The position numbers were made by a program, and so were the translations under genes. The notes beneath the pieces are model-generated. The model did no database searches. It worked only from the letters and a program-made list of their open reading frames with translations, and was not told where the DNA came from. A stretch of 64,000 nt of DNA from Prostheceraeus crozeri (taxonomy: Eukaryota; Platyhelminthes; Polycladida; Euryleptidae): assembly GCA_907163375.1 (NCBI GenBank), contig CAJQUW010001866.1:868001-932000 (forward strand), in the 5' to 3' direction. Positions 34,860 to 46,189 of this stretch are shown one piece after another (position 1 is the stretch's first letter; each line of letters opens with the position of its first letter).

Positions 34860-36910
34860 CCTGTCGCGGTCAAAATAAGTCCGTACTTACAATAAAAGTG
34901 GATGATCATAGTGCTGAAGCCTTAATTGATACAGGCTCCTCCGTAACATTATTGAGCGATACTTTCGCACGCAGAATTGACCTACAATGGGCACCGACTG
35001 ACCTAAAAGCCTCTGGAGTCGACGGCAATCAACTCCCGATTATCGGAAGAGCACAAGTACAGATTGAGATCGGACCGAGAAAACTTCAGCAGAAGGTGGT
35101 GATTATGGAAAAATCTCCTTTCAATGTTATTCTTGGAGTCGATTTTTTGACGAAACTTGGCCCACTTACCATAGACTATGTCAATAAAAATGTTGACATC
35201 ACAACACCGGTACCCTCCGTGTGTCATGTATACATTACGGATCAAACGACGGTACCCCCTCGCGCAGAAGTCTGCATTCCTGGAACTTTGAGCACCCGAA
35301 TTCCACAAGAACCTGTCATGTTCGAGCCCTGTCGACCAAGCAACCCTTTCCTTCGCTTCGCGTCAAGTGTCGGATTACCATCGGAATCCAAAATACCCTT
35401 AAGGGTCTTAAATATCTCTAATGAACCAATCACAATCGCTGAAGGAACTAAGATAGGCGAGGCAGAACCCTGCGAGACATCTATAGCGACTGAAGAGATA
35501 AGAGATCCACTGCAGCGGGACTCTTTCCTTTCAATGTTTTCACTCCCCGCACAGCTTAACATCTTTCAACGGAAGTGCTTAGAAGATCTTTTATACTCTT
35601 TCCAGGACACTTTTTCACAACATGAGTACGACCTTGGACTGATGCCAGGTGTTGAACATGATATTTTTACCTCTGACCACCCACCGGTTCGTCAAAAGGC
35701 GTATCGAATTCCGGAAAGACAGAAACCGATCCTCCGAGAACACCTTGACAAAATGATACAGGCAGGAGTGATAGAACCTTCAGCTAGTCCATTTGCTAGC
35801 CCCATAGTGCTAGTGCGGAAGAAGGATGGATCCACTAGATTCTGCGTTGATTTTAGAAAATTAAACGCCATAACAAGCAAGGATTATTTTCCCCTACCGC
35901 GAATCGATGAAACGGCTAATAGCCTCAGCCACGCAAAATTTTTCTCTACGCTCGATCTTTTCTCCGGTTACTGGCAAATCAAAGTTGGGGAGACATCCAA
36001 GCCCAAGACATGTTTTACGACATGTTATGGCACGTTTCAATTTACACGACTGCCCTTCGGATTATGCAACGCACCCGCTACCTTTCAGCGAGCTATGGAA
36101 GTGGTCCTCAGCGGGCTCCAGAACCAAACATGTTTAGTTTATCTCGACGATATCATAATATATTCAACAACATTCGAACAGCACTTGCGAGACATTGCTG
36201 AAGTTTTAACGAGAGTAAAAGAGTATGGACTGAAGCTTAAACCTACGAAATGCGAATTTATGCACGAATCGGTCAGATTTTTGGGCCATATAATTTCAGC
36301 AGAAGGAATGCGCCCAGACCCAGCTAATACGGACAAAGTGAAAAATTAACCCACGCCTACATCTGTTAAGCAAATACGACAATTCGTCGGACTAGCATCG
36401 TACTACCGGCGATTCATTCCAAATTTCGCGAAGTTGGCAGACCCGCTAACTCAACTGCAAAGGAAAGATGCCACCTTCGCTTTGGGCACTGAGCAGGAGC
36501 AAGCATTCCAGATGCTAAAACTAAGACTGATTACTCCTCCTATTCTGGCTTTTCCAGACTTTGACAGACCATTTACCCTCCAAACGGACGCTAGCAATGT
36601 TGCAATAGGCGCTGTGTTGTCACAGGGTACTAAAGCCGAGGAGCACCCCATAGCATATGCTAGTAGATCTCTTAACAAATGTGAACGTAACTATGCCACT
36701 ATCGAACAAGAAGCGCTAGCTATTGTTTGGGCATGCGAGCATTTCCGATGTTACTTATGGGGGAAACCATTCGACGTAGTCACTGACCACGGGCCCCTAA
36801 AATGGCTGTTTACACATCGCAACCCTTCCTCACGATTGATTAGATGGGCATTGCGCCTCCAAGAATTCGATATGACAATATCATACCGACCAGGGAGGCA
36901 TAATAATGCC
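34860..36910 (+). pseudogene. Protease, reverse transcriptase and RNase H of the gypsy element
   Basis: Retropepsin is marked by EALIDTGSSVTLLS (about 34,914-34,955) and ILGVDFL. Reverse transcriptase follows: FASPIVLVRKKDGSTRFCVD, FSTLDLFSGYWQIKV, LPFGLCNAPATFQ and the catalytic LVYLDDIIIYS (about 36,138-36,170). RNase H shows FTLQTDASNVAIGAVLSQ, NYATIEQEALAIVWA and VVTDHGPLKWL. The order and motifs are Ty3/gypsy. The region contributes to the element's few breaks. Confidence 0.92.
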
Positions 36911-38923
36911 GACGCTCTGTCGCGGATCGAGACTGGAGAGGCGCAAGAACATGTCCATAACATCCGAGCAGTATCAGATTTAGGGAACGTTCGGACTGCT
37001 CAAGCAGCCGACCCCCTCTTGGCCGCGCTGATGCAAAAGCTCAGGGGCCTCAGACCTAATGTAACCGAATTGTCCGCCACCGAGAAATTAATTGTTCGAA
37101 ATCATTTTGATACATTTAGGATTCGTCAAGACGCGTTGTACAAGCTGTCAGATGCTAATAAGTTCATGTTGGTTCTACCGCCGCCCTACCGCCAGGACAT
37201 TTATAACGAGTTCCACGAAGGAATATTTGGCGGTCATCTGGCGACCGAGAAGACGTTATCTAGACTTCAGAAGTTTTACTACTGGCCAGGTATGAAACGG
37301 GACGTTCAGCAATGGATTGCTGACTGCCCGTCGTGTAACGCGAGGAACAACCCTCAGACGAAGATAAAAGTCCCACTGCATACTATTGCAGTACCCCCGC
37401 CGTTCACTCGCTTTGGAGTGGACGTTACGGGAGCTTATCCGAAAACGGACCGAGGAAATCGCTACATAATTGTTTTTGTGGAATACGCAACAAAATGGGT
37501 AGAGGCTTTCGCCACACCCAACCAGACAGCCGAAACAATCGCTAGGCTGTTCATCGACGAGATAGTATGCAGATTCGGCTGTCCGCGCGAATTATTATCG
37601 GACAGAGGAGCGAACTTCACGAGTTCTCTGCTAAAGAACATATGCCGACTGACGAATACTCAGAAAATTTTCACCCTATCCTACAACCCCAAATGTGATG
37701 GACTGGTGGAGCGGATGAACGGCGTTTTGATACGAATGCTCTCTCACTACTGTGCAGCAAATCAGAAAGACTGGGACCTCTACATCGCGCCCGTTTTATT
37801 CGCCTACCGGGCAAGTGTTCATGGATCGACAAAGGAGAGCCCGTATTATCTTGTGTTCTGACGTGACCCTTTACTACCTTGTGACATTGTCTTACAAGAC
37901 CCACCGGCGGACAACGAACTCAGGTCGTATCGACACGAGCTGGGAGAACGACTACGCACAGCGTGGGCCGTTGCTAGAGACAATAACGTACAAGCTCAGG
38001 CCCATCAGAAGGAGATGTACGATCGGACCGCAACGGATACCCTCCAGCATATTGCTATCGGCGATCGGGTCTATGTACATACACCTCAACCGAAAAAGTG
38101 TCTATCCCCAAAACTACAGAAGCTTTGGAAGGGTCCATTCCGAATTCTGGATATGACGGACACAACCCTTCTGGTCACTCCGGTAAACCAACCATCTCTA
38201 AAACGACAATGGGTGAATATTAACCGGTGCAAAATGGCCCTTACCGCACACACGCCGGCTTTCCCACCTTCATCGGATTCTACAGCGCTGAATACAGAAC
38301 CGGTACAAGTCGAGGATAGTCAGGAACCAGAGATCTCGAACGAACCTACGACAGTTTTGACGGAAGAAGAAGAACGCAGCCACCCAATTCAGGAAGAATC
38401 TACAACGTCCTCAAGGGAATCACCCACCCCGCCCACGACATCAACCGGAGCGGTCGCGGAGGAATCTCTCGGCGATAGCGTCCAGGAACCAGCACCGCTT
38501 GGACGAACGGAACCGACAGATATGCCGAAGCCAGTGGACTCCAACGAGAACGCCAGTCCACCCGCGGCAGGACGAGAACCGTCGGAACCGTCGGACCAAC
38601 CGGCTCAAAAGACTGAGAACGCTCGTGACGCGGATCCGCCCACGGGCAAGAAAACAACCTCCGATAAACGTGGACCACCAAAGGATTTGTTACCTGCGAG
38701 TGGAACTGGACAGACCTCCTCAGTCCCCACACGACGCCGTGAGCGGCCACGCAAACAACAGGCGGATCAAGCAGCACCACAAGCTATCAACTCGCCCGAG
38801 CCTGTAGCGGAGGCCATGTCACCCACAAGGAGAATGACAAGGAGCCAACTCCGTGCTTTTCTTCATCAGCAAAAACAACGCATGGCGCGGGGCGCCACGG
38901 GTGAGCAAGGCGTGAAGCCGTAA
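36911..38923 (+). pseudogene. Integrase and C-terminal tail of the gypsy element
   Basis: An HHCC zinc-binding domain (GHLATEKTLSRLQKFYYWPG then CPSCNARN, about 37,231-37,350) leads to the catalytic core with FGVDVTGAYP, LLSDRGANFTSS and DGLVERMNGVL (D, D, E). After it come a GPF-type module (KLWKGPFRIL, about 38,119-38,150) and a long Pro/Glu/Ser-rich tail with a basic end (TRRRERPRKQQ). No chromodomain is seen. The region contributes to the element's breaks. Confidence 0.88.
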
Positions 38924-39551
<628 letters not shown>

Positions 39552-41028
39552 ATGTCAATATCCTTTCACATTTTAGTGACCTCAGGCAAATCTTTATTGT
39601 TAGCCACGGAGGGAACCTTTGACGAGGACACAGCCCTGCCGGCCCGACGCAGTGACACGGGCGTGGTGGAAGTCGCCGTCGCCGTCGTCAACAATCAATA
39701 CCAGCTGTTGGCGACGTTCCACAGTTTCCTAAGGCCGGAGGGAAGCACCCGCGCCCTGGGACCACGACAACCACACGGCCTGAGGGCAAGCTTTCTAACA
39801 TTCCAACCAACCCTGCGGGGCATAGAGCCCTCCCTCAGCGCTTTCCTTCAGGCCAACGGACCGCTGACGTCCATCTACGCGGCGCGACCGCGCGATCGAG
39901 GCATGTGCCATCGGCTATCAGCAACTCGCCACCTGACCGTGCGGTTGATTTCCGGACAATACCAGCACTACTGTCAGGGGCCGTGCATCAGGGCACACCG
40001 TCGGCCGGGGAGGGTCACTTGTGCCCTCCAGACGGTGAGGGCCATGGCCTTAGCCCTCCAGGTGAGTGACCCGGTTCGCCCTATTCCTCGTTCCCTCACT
40101 ACCCCCAGCTTACCACCGGTTACACCCGAGGCCGACCCAACCCCCATAGCCGACTCATTCGTCATCTTAGTAGATGGCAATGAGTTGGACGGTTGGGACT
40201 CGGACCCACAAACCGAGGAACCCCTCCCCAGTCCTTCCCCCCCACTTTCCCACCCTCAACCCAACAGAACACCCGTTACCGGCCTAGCTCCACCATACCC
40301 CGAGCCCATTACTAATGCCATCCAACCCCAATTGTCCCCTCGGTTGGGCGTCGACACGCCTTACCCCATCATGGGCCACAACCGAGACGTTGTCCTTTCC
40401 CTTGCCCGATACCTCTCCACCTTCTCCGACATCCTCCCACTTCCCCAATTTTCTGTCCGTTTCGGCCCTTTCCTTCGTGAACTCTTCACCCCTTACACCC
40501 TTATTTTTGATACCCTCTACGCCCTAGCCCCTCACTTCCAGCACCGTTCCCAATTATGGCGGGGAATCCTCGAGCGCATCCAGCACGTTTTCAACGCCAA
40601 GTGCTGGGTTGCTCGAGTCCCCGACCCGTTCGCCTTTCCCACCCCCCCCCCCATTGATATTAGTAATTACGACCCAACCCTCCTCCCCATATGAATCGTC
40701 CCCACAATTTTTGAATTACCATACCCCTTTCACCGCCCGGAACCCTGTACTTCTCCCCCATTCTGATCGCGCTGTCCATCGACTCCTTGCCTGGTCCCAC
40801 CTATTCCGAGCAGTTATTCTGCAACTCCCCGATAATCTCCCCTTTGCCCTTTTGAGCGCCGTTGTAGAGCCCCTCGATTCTCGGTTCCCGCATCTTCCCC
40901 GCCTGCTACTCCTCCAATACCCACCCGATAACCCCCATACCCTGACCCGTGCCCTCCGCCTCGTCCGTCGGCCGTACGGCCTGGGGCCGCTTCTTAACGG
41001 TTTCCCCACGGAAGAGGCCATTTGCTAA
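39552..41028 (+). pseudogene. Extra ORF region before the 3' LTR, possible DEDD-like fold
   Basis: The first part (39,552-40,694, 380 residues) reads SDTGVVEVAVAVVNNQYQLL, ATFHSFLRPEG, and IEPSLSAFLQANGPL, a strand order that resembles DnaQ-like DEDD exonucleases (a D/E-containing strand, iEiAvv..., F..f+.P). A proline-rich linker and a helical part (LARYLSTFSDILPLPQF) follow, and a further helical stretch lies at about 40,700-41,028. It is CG-rich and pyrimidine-rich, unlike the rest of the element. The catalytic residues are not securely assigned. Extra ORFs at this place are known in gypsy elements, but I do not recognise this one. Confidence 0.35.
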
Positions 41029-41120
41029 ACTATAATAGATCATACCATGTCCCGACTGTATGATCCCCTCCCTTGAGCTCCAACCGCGAGGACGCGGCTC
41101 TTTCTCGTCCCCGGTAGGAG

Positions 41121-42199
41121 TGTAACCCGGAGGACTCGATCCCCAGCCTTAGGACCCTTAGTGTACAGCAAGCCGGGTCACATTTAGGAACTTGAGCGGG
41201 AAGAGAAACAAACGAGATGGTTACGTAAGATTCCAAACGAACGATATAAAGTGCAAATAAATAAGGAAGGACAGAATAGGACAGAACAGTAAAAGTGGCG
41301 CCATTCGGGAAACATAAATTACCATTCCAGGCGCCGGGGCATGATCAGATCCGTAGGAGACCAGAGCGCGTAGAAGAGTGTTACGTAATACTGGAATTGA
41401 AAAGCGATATTTCCCAGAACTATCAAAAGAGACCGCCGTAATTGACGAGATCGGTTTCGTGAGAAACAAATAAGCAAGGGACTGTGTTACGTAATACTGA
41501 AATTGAAAAGCGATCGTTCCCAGAGCTATCAAAGGAGACCGCCGTAAGTGCCCCATTAAATAAATAATAGTCAGGAAAGGAATTCGAAGCGCATGGGGGC
41601 AGGCGGCAGCGGATCAAAGTCTAAGAACAGTATATAAGCGAGGCTCAAAACAGCAACCGTATAACAAGAACAGTCGACGATCTGTGTACGCACAGCAGTA
41701 GATCCGCTAGCCGATCAAGAGACCAAGACAACTACGACCCGACCGGACGAGAGAGTGAGTATAACGATATCTAAAGGCAGGCGTAAGGTCCGAAGGCCCT
41801 AGACCGACCTAGAAAGATCGCGCCGAGAGGCCCTGATAGTAGCTAGACGTACCGCAGAGGCTCGAAGCACTATACGTCTCCGTTTGTTACTCTTCCCACT
41901 AAACTACCTGTGAGGCTGAAGCTATTTTTCTCTCCCTCTATTCGTATTTCTCTCTCCCTCTATTTGTATCTCTATCTTCCTCTATTTGCACGTATTGTTA
42001 ATTTATGATTGATTTATGTGAATGATTGATAAAGGCAATTATATTTACGTATTGATCAGAGTTGTTCTGTATTCGGGCTCGACTGAGGATCGTTAGGATC
42101 GAGTAGAAACCAGAGTGCTAACCAAAATAAGTGATCAAGTAACCTGTAAGCGAAGAGAAACGCGCAAAACGAAAATAAAGACCTACCAGAGGGGTTACA
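41121..42199 (+). repeat. 3' LTR of the gypsy element
   Basis: 1,079 bp, same length as the 5' LTR, about five differences by my count. Confidence 0.97.
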
Positions 42200-42664
42200 C
42201 AGGGATAGCAATCGACTGTGATCCATGTGTAAAGAGCTTGTTAGACTACGGATGGGCTTAAGTGGATGATTTAACCATGTATACATTTTCATTTGGAAAT
42301 AGTAGCACGCTTAGTCTAACTTGTAAATCTTAAAACATTTCATATGGATGATGATGGTAGATGAAATAGTGTCAAATAAATTAAGATAGCTTACACTTCT
42401 GATATAGGGATAGCAATCGACTGCGATCCATGTGTAAAGAGCTTGTTAGACTACGGATGGGCTTAAGTGGATGATTTAACCATGTATACTTTTTCATTTG
42501 GAAATAGTAGCACGCTTAGTCTAACTTGTAAATCTTAAAACATTTCATATGGACGATGATCATAGATGAAATAGTGTCAAATAAAATTAAGATAGCTTAC
42601 ACTTCTGATACAGGGATAGCAATCGACTGCGATCCATGTGTAAAGAGCTTGTTAGACTACGGAA
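42200..42664 (+). repeat. 205 bp tandem units (end of capsid gene)
   Basis: A unit starting AGTGGATGATTTAACCATGT occurs at 29,665 (split by the gypsy element), at 42,261 and at 42,466. The spacing of the last two is 205 bp, and the first fits when the gypsy insert and its duplication are removed. Each unit holds the last codons of the capsid gene and the following leader. The copies are nearly identical. Confidence 0.88.
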
Positions 42665-42774
42665 GAGAGAAGTGTGTTATGTTGCGTGTGGCGCGTGAGT
42701 GTCCTCCCATTTCATTCCATTCATCAATTCGTCTCATTGATAGAGACAGGTAGAACTCATGGTTCTCATAACGT

Positions 42775-43185
42775 ATGCAATGGAAAGTTTTAGGCAACCT
42801 TCGACAGTTGGCTAAATGTCGCCCTGGCGCGAATGCATACTACGTTGAGACAGAGGCAATCAATTGCAAACATGACGCAGAGAGGTTTAACAAGATTGAC
42901 CATTGCCGAATGTCCCTTGCGGTATACATAGATACGGGTTTCACCGCCGCCCTTTACAGGAACGCCCGTCGAAAGGAAGTATTACACCGAACTTCATTTG
43001 CAACGTTCAAGTTGACTGATAGCAGATTCAACTTAATGATAGTATTCGCCAGTTCGAAGACTGCCCAGGGCAAACCGCGAGGAGGTTCTATCATGTCTTG
43101 CCCCATGGTGGCCCTTAAGAGAGCCGATGCTTCGTTCTCGGGGGGTGTGAATTTGACGATTGGCTGGAATAGTCAATGGGTATGA
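42775..43185 (+). CDS. Unidentified 136-codon frame (B right arm)
   Basis: An open frame with CKHDAERFNKIDHCRMSL near its middle and no recognised motif. Its 3' third lies inside the first ~140 bp repeat, which also occurs twice without such a frame. It is the only plus-strand candidate in the right arm. It could be a capsid-proximal small gene or chance; support is weak. Confidence 0.25.
   Translation: MQWKVLGNLRQLAKCRPGANAYYVETEAINCKHDAERFNKIDHCRMSLAVYIDTGFTAALYRNARRKEVLHRTSFATFKLTDSRFNLMIVFASSKTAQGKPRGGSIMSCPMVALKRADASFSGGVNLTIGWNSQWV
43001..43141 (+). repeat. ~140 bp dispersed repeat, copy 1
   Basis: Starts CAACGTTCAAGTTGACTGAT, ends TTCGTTCTCGG. Copies 2 and 3 are at 43,525 and 44,000, over 95% alike by eye. 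It overlaps the 3' end of the minus-strand gene 43,115-43,411. Confidence 0.9.
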
Positions 43186-43411
43186 CGGTTAGGTTGTCAT
43201 AGACCCTATACCGCCGAGGTCGTACTGGTGCATCTGGCACCTTTCGGATGCGGGTGGTATTTGGAGTCCACACCTCATCCGTCCAAACGATCCTCTTGAT
43301 CTTCCCCTTCTTCTCATCCTCCTCATCCCACTCGTCGAGGATGACGAACTCGGGAATGGCGTTGTCTTCATCGATGAAGACGGGAATGTTGTCGGCAGAT
43401 GTCGCTTCCAT
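43115..43411 (-). CDS. Small acidic protein, unknown (right-arm cassette 1)
   Basis: A 98-residue frame: acidic first half (IPVFIDEDNAIPEFVILDEW then DEEDEKKG), then RIVWTDEVWTPNT and a basic RPRRYRVYDNL. The last ~12 residues are encoded by the ~140 bp repeat, so the original C-terminus may have been replaced. A TATA box lies 41-49 bp upstream of the ATG. No family recognised. A promoter, an open frame and a shared 3' repeat together make a real gene likely. Confidence 0.5.
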   Translation of the reverse strand: MEATSADNIPVFIDEDNAIPEFVILDEWDEEDEKKGKIKRIVWTDEVWTPNTTRIRKVPDAPVRPRRYRVYDNLTVIPIDYSSQSSNSHPPRTKHRLS

Positions 43412-43451
43412 CGTGACTTCAAATTGAATGAGAAGCGCTACAATCTTCTGG

Positions 43452-43460
43452 CTTATATAG
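43452..43460 (-). promoter_or_regulatory. TATA box of cassette 1
   Basis: CTATATAAG on the minus strand, about 41 bp upstream of the ATG at 43,411. Confidence 0.55.
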
Positions 43461-43524
43461 GGTTTTCAACAATGAATTGCTCAACAGCGAATCAGAATGC
43501 TTAAGGGATAGCAATCGACTGCAT

Positions 43525-43664
43525 AATGTTCAAGTTGACTGATAGCAGATTCAACTTAATGATAGTATTCGCCAGTCCGAAGACTGCCCAGGGCAAACCG
43601 CGAGGAGGTTCTATCATGTCTTCCCCATGGTGGCCCTTAAGAGAGCAGATGGTTCGTTCTCGGG
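43525..43664 (+). repeat. ~140 bp dispersed repeat, copy 2
   Basis: Preceded by GGGATAGCAATCGACTGC, a fragment of the 205 bp tandem unit. It lies directly 3' of the minus-strand gene 43,677-43,943. Confidence 0.9.
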
Positions 43665-43676
43665 AGTAACGTCATC

Positions 43677-43943
43677 TTACACCCTACCAATTCTGCTGAG
43701 AGAGTCTTTGACTCTCTCTTTGGTAGCACTGTCGACTTCCACGCTAATTGGCACGTGACTAAAAAGTGGAATGTAGCGCCATTCCGTTGGATTGACAGCA
43801 GTTGCTGTCATCGGATTGCCAATCCGAGCAAGATTATTAAAAACTCTGTCTTGCTCCTCTAGCCTGGCAAACTCCTCAAATAAATTTCGCGGCCTTAACT
43901 GCGGTCCGCGAGGAGAGCTGACTTGACTGTTCGGCGTCTGCAT
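43677..43943 (-). CDS. Small protein, unknown (right-arm cassette 2)
   Basis: An 88-residue frame: MQTPNSQVSSPRGPQLRPRN, then LFEEFARLEEQDRVFNNLAR, then WRYIPLFSHVPISVEVD. A short proline-rich lead is followed by a helix and a strand-rich end. No family recognised. It ends 12 bp before copy 2 of the repeat, and a TATA box lies 32-39 bp upstream of the ATG, so the 5' leader must be very short. Confidence 0.5.
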   Translation of the reverse strand: MQTPNSQVSSPRGPQLRPRNLFEEFARLEEQDRVFNNLARIGNPMTATAVNPTEWRYIPLFSHVPISVEVDSATKERVKDSLSRIGRV

Positions 43944-43974
43944 GATTAAAATGAAATGAAATGAGAGGCAGTGG

Positions 43975-43982
43975 TTTATATA
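43975..43982 (-). promoter_or_regulatory. TATA box of cassette 2
   Basis: TATATAAA-type element (GTATATAAAC context) on the minus strand upstream of the gene at 43,943. Confidence 0.55.
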
Positions 43983-43999
43983 CCCCTCTAACGCGACGC

Positions 44000-44140
44000 A
44001 ACGTTCAAGTTGACTGATAGCAGATTCAACTTAATGATAGTATTCGCCAGTCCGAAGACTGCCCAGGGCAAACCGCGTGGAGGTTCTATCATGTCTTGCC
44101 CCTAGGTGGCCCTTAAGAGAGCCGATGGTTCGTTCTCGGG
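44000..44140 (+). repeat. ~140 bp dispersed repeat, copy 3
   Basis: Same orientation as copies 1 and 2. It lies 3' of the minus-strand gene ending near 44,150-44,241. Confidence 0.9.
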
Positions 44141-44240
44141 AGTGAATTGATGGGGTGGTGAAGGCGGGCAAAGATCTGCAATGAAAATGATATGTATTAG
44201 AATAGGATATACTATCTTATTTACTTTTTCACTTACCAAG

Positions 44241-44828
44241 TTAGTCATCCTTTGGCAGTCTCGCGCGCTTCCGAATTGAAAATTTGTGTAGATGGCCGCG
44301 CATTCGTAGGCTGGCATGCAAACATTTTTTCGTTGGATGACCATTGTAGCATAGGATGGATTCGTCTAAATTCTGGTTTACGAGTACTTCGCCGGCCAAA
44401 TGATTATCCCGAATAGGGATGTGAAATTCAAACAAACGATCCTCATTCACACGTTCCCACTCATCCCTCATGCGCTCCAACTTCTCATACGCCTGCCTCT
44501 CATCATCCCGCCGAGCCACAGTCCTCTCCAACTCAACATTCCTCGCTCTCAACACACTCATCTCCTTCATCATCTCCTCAAACTTCGCTTCTGCATCTCT
44601 CATTCTTCTCTCCGCTGCACTCGCCCTCTTCTCACACTCATCATTCTTCTCTTCCAACTCTCGCGTCTTTTTCTTCAAATCAGTCACACTACGCCTCATT
44701 CTAATATTTTCATCCGCTACCTCCTTCGACTTCAGTTCCTTCTTTTTTAACTCATCCAACTCCTTCACAACTTCATCCTTCACTTTCTTCAAACTCTCAT
44801 ACTTATTAACCAACAAATCATGCGCCAT
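44241..44828 (-). CDS. Coiled-coil protein, unknown (right-arm cassette 3)
   Basis: A 195-residue frame; residues about 5-135 form an almost unbroken heptad-like coiled coil rich in E, K and R (KVKDEVVKELDELKKKELKS ...). A distinct end has IPIRDNHLAGEVLVNQ and a basic tail. A splice donor (CTTG/GTAAGT, near 44,237) and acceptor (TTTTCATTGCAG, near 44,176) lie just downstream in sense direction, so a spliced form that ends in repeat copy 3 is possible. The stop of the frame above lies 25 bp upstream, and TTTCGCAG precedes the ATG, so it could also be a 3' exon of that gene. Confidence 0.5.
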   Translation of the reverse strand: MAHDLLVNKYESLKKVKDEVVKELDELKKKELKSKEVADENIRMRRSVTDLKKKTRELEEKNDECEKRASAAERRMRDAEAKFEEMMKEMSVLRARNVELERTVARRDDERQAYEKLERMRDEWERVNEDRLFEFHIPIRDNHLAGEVLVNQNLDESILCYNGHPTKKCLHASLRMRGHLHKFSIRKRARLPKDD

Positions 44829-44852
44829 CTGCTGCGAAACATGCCTCTTCTC

Positions 44853-45473
44853 TTAATCCTTCAACCACCTCGCCGACTGCACACGAATCCCACCACTCTT
44901 CACTTTTGGGGAAGATGAGCTCTTCGGGGGGTCGGTGATCACAATGTTTGACACCTCCGACGACGAAGAGCTCAACTTCCTCACACGCTTCCTCACACGC
45001 TCCCTATCTAAATCCACATCATCCTCATCATCACTCTCAAGCACTCTCTTTCGCTCAATCTCACCGTCCAACGACGCAACCGCTCTCGCCAACTCATCAT
45101 TCTCAACAACATTCTCAACAACATTCTCAGCCTTACCCTCTCGCTCGATCGCCAACATTCGCTCCCTCTCTTCCACAATCAACTGCGTAAATCTCAAATC
45201 AGTCACTAAACCACCACTACAGTCAGCATGCACTCTGTGGAAACGCGCCTCATCCTCATCACCCTTCAGCACTCTACACCTCACGCACGCAACCCTATTC
45301 AAGATAATCATGTGGCCGGTGCCCGCCTTCTTGACATGAGCCTTGGCGTCCGCACTGCGATTTATTCGACCGCACACACACATTTTGATATGGTATTTGC
45401 GATTTTTATCGTTTGCCATGCCTGATTTATCGTTAGCTGTAAGATAATGAAATTTGTATAAGTTTGGAATCAT
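44853..45473 (-). CDS. Zinc-finger-like protein with acidic/basic tail (right arm)
   Basis: The likely start is MANDKNRKYHI at 45,419, since TTATCTTACAG, a good splice acceptor, lies just upstream. The N-terminal ~65 residues have CVCGRINRS, HVKKAGTGHMI, CVRCRVLKG and HRVHADC, a C/H pattern fit to bind zinc. A helical middle (FTQLIVEERERMLAIEREG) and a mixed-charge tail (SDDEDDVDLDRERVRKRVRK, then SSSSSEVS) follow. A TATA box at 46,011-46,021 and a donor (GAG/GTAAGC, about 45,971) suggest a 5' intron of about 500 bp. No family recognised. A regulatory, DNA-binding role is a guess. Confidence 0.5.
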   Translation of the reverse strand: MIPNLYKFHYLTANDKSGMANDKNRKYHIKMCVCGRINRSADAKAHVKKAGTGHMIILNRVACVRCRVLKGDEDEARFHRVHADCSGGLVTDLRFTQLIVEERERMLAIEREGKAENVVENVVENDELARAVASLDGEIERKRVLESDDEDDVDLDRERVRKRVRKLSSSSSEVSNIVITDPPKSSSSPKVKSGGIRVQSARWLKD

Positions 45474-46189
45474 GTAGTACAGTCATATTCCTAAAGAGTG
45501 TAGTGAGTGGCACTCGATCCCGTCGACAGCCCGAAGGCCTTGTACTGATCACTAGGGAAGTGAGAGATCTTCCCCGATACCCGCTCTTTACAGCTGAAGA
45601 CATCATTGTCACTGCCCCGAAGTGGTAACAGGAACGCCGAGTCAAAGGTAGTGATCAGTAGCTGGGATCTAACCCCTCAAAGCTGCCTTAGACATAGTTA
45701 AATTTCAAATCTGATAGCAGATTTGAACTCAGGATACTTGAAAACCTTAGTCTATATGTTAAAACTTTGAAAAAACTGAAAATTAAGAATTTTTAAAAAA
45801 ATTCCGCATTTTACTACTCATACTACTTTTAAAAAATTTTATCAGTAGTAAAGACACTATCAAACTCTATCATACAAACTTTGAAGTAAGAAGATAGCTT
45901 GCCTACTTCAAAAGATAGAGTCCTTTGAAACACCCGATATCGGGAGCTCAGAGCGACGACCGTCGCTTACCTCGTCTTTCGATGAAGTGATCAGACTTAC
46001 GTTGTCGGGGGTTTATATATGCTCGGAAGAAAACTTAAAATGGCTCTATCTCCGAAAGTATTCATCGTAGCGACATGCGGTTTGTTGCAAACGATTCGTC
46101 TTATCATTTTCTATCATATGACACCTGAACCATTCTCATATGACCACGGGAAGTTGGTCCGTCAGCACATGTCCATGTAAATTGCCACA
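45474..46189. other. Spacer with likely 5' intron
   Basis: No coding frame. It would be mostly intron of the gene at 44,853-45,473 plus its promoter. A palindrome AAATCTGATAGCAGATTT lies at about 45,707. Part of the stretch is very AT-rich (45,770-45,850). Confidence 0.45.
46011..46021 (-). promoter_or_regulatory. TATA box of the right-most minus-strand gene
   Basis: CATATATAAAC on the minus strand, about 40 bp upstream of a GAG/GTAAGC donor near 45,971; together they fit a short first exon. Confidence 0.5.

Noticed and set aside
38400-38807. Frames on both strands in the integrase tail
   Set aside because: Shadows of the Pro/Glu-rich tail.
44400-45425. Plus-strand frames opposite the coiled-coil and zinc-finger-like genes
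   Set aside because: Shadow frames of Ser/Glu/Lys-rich minus-strand coding sequence.
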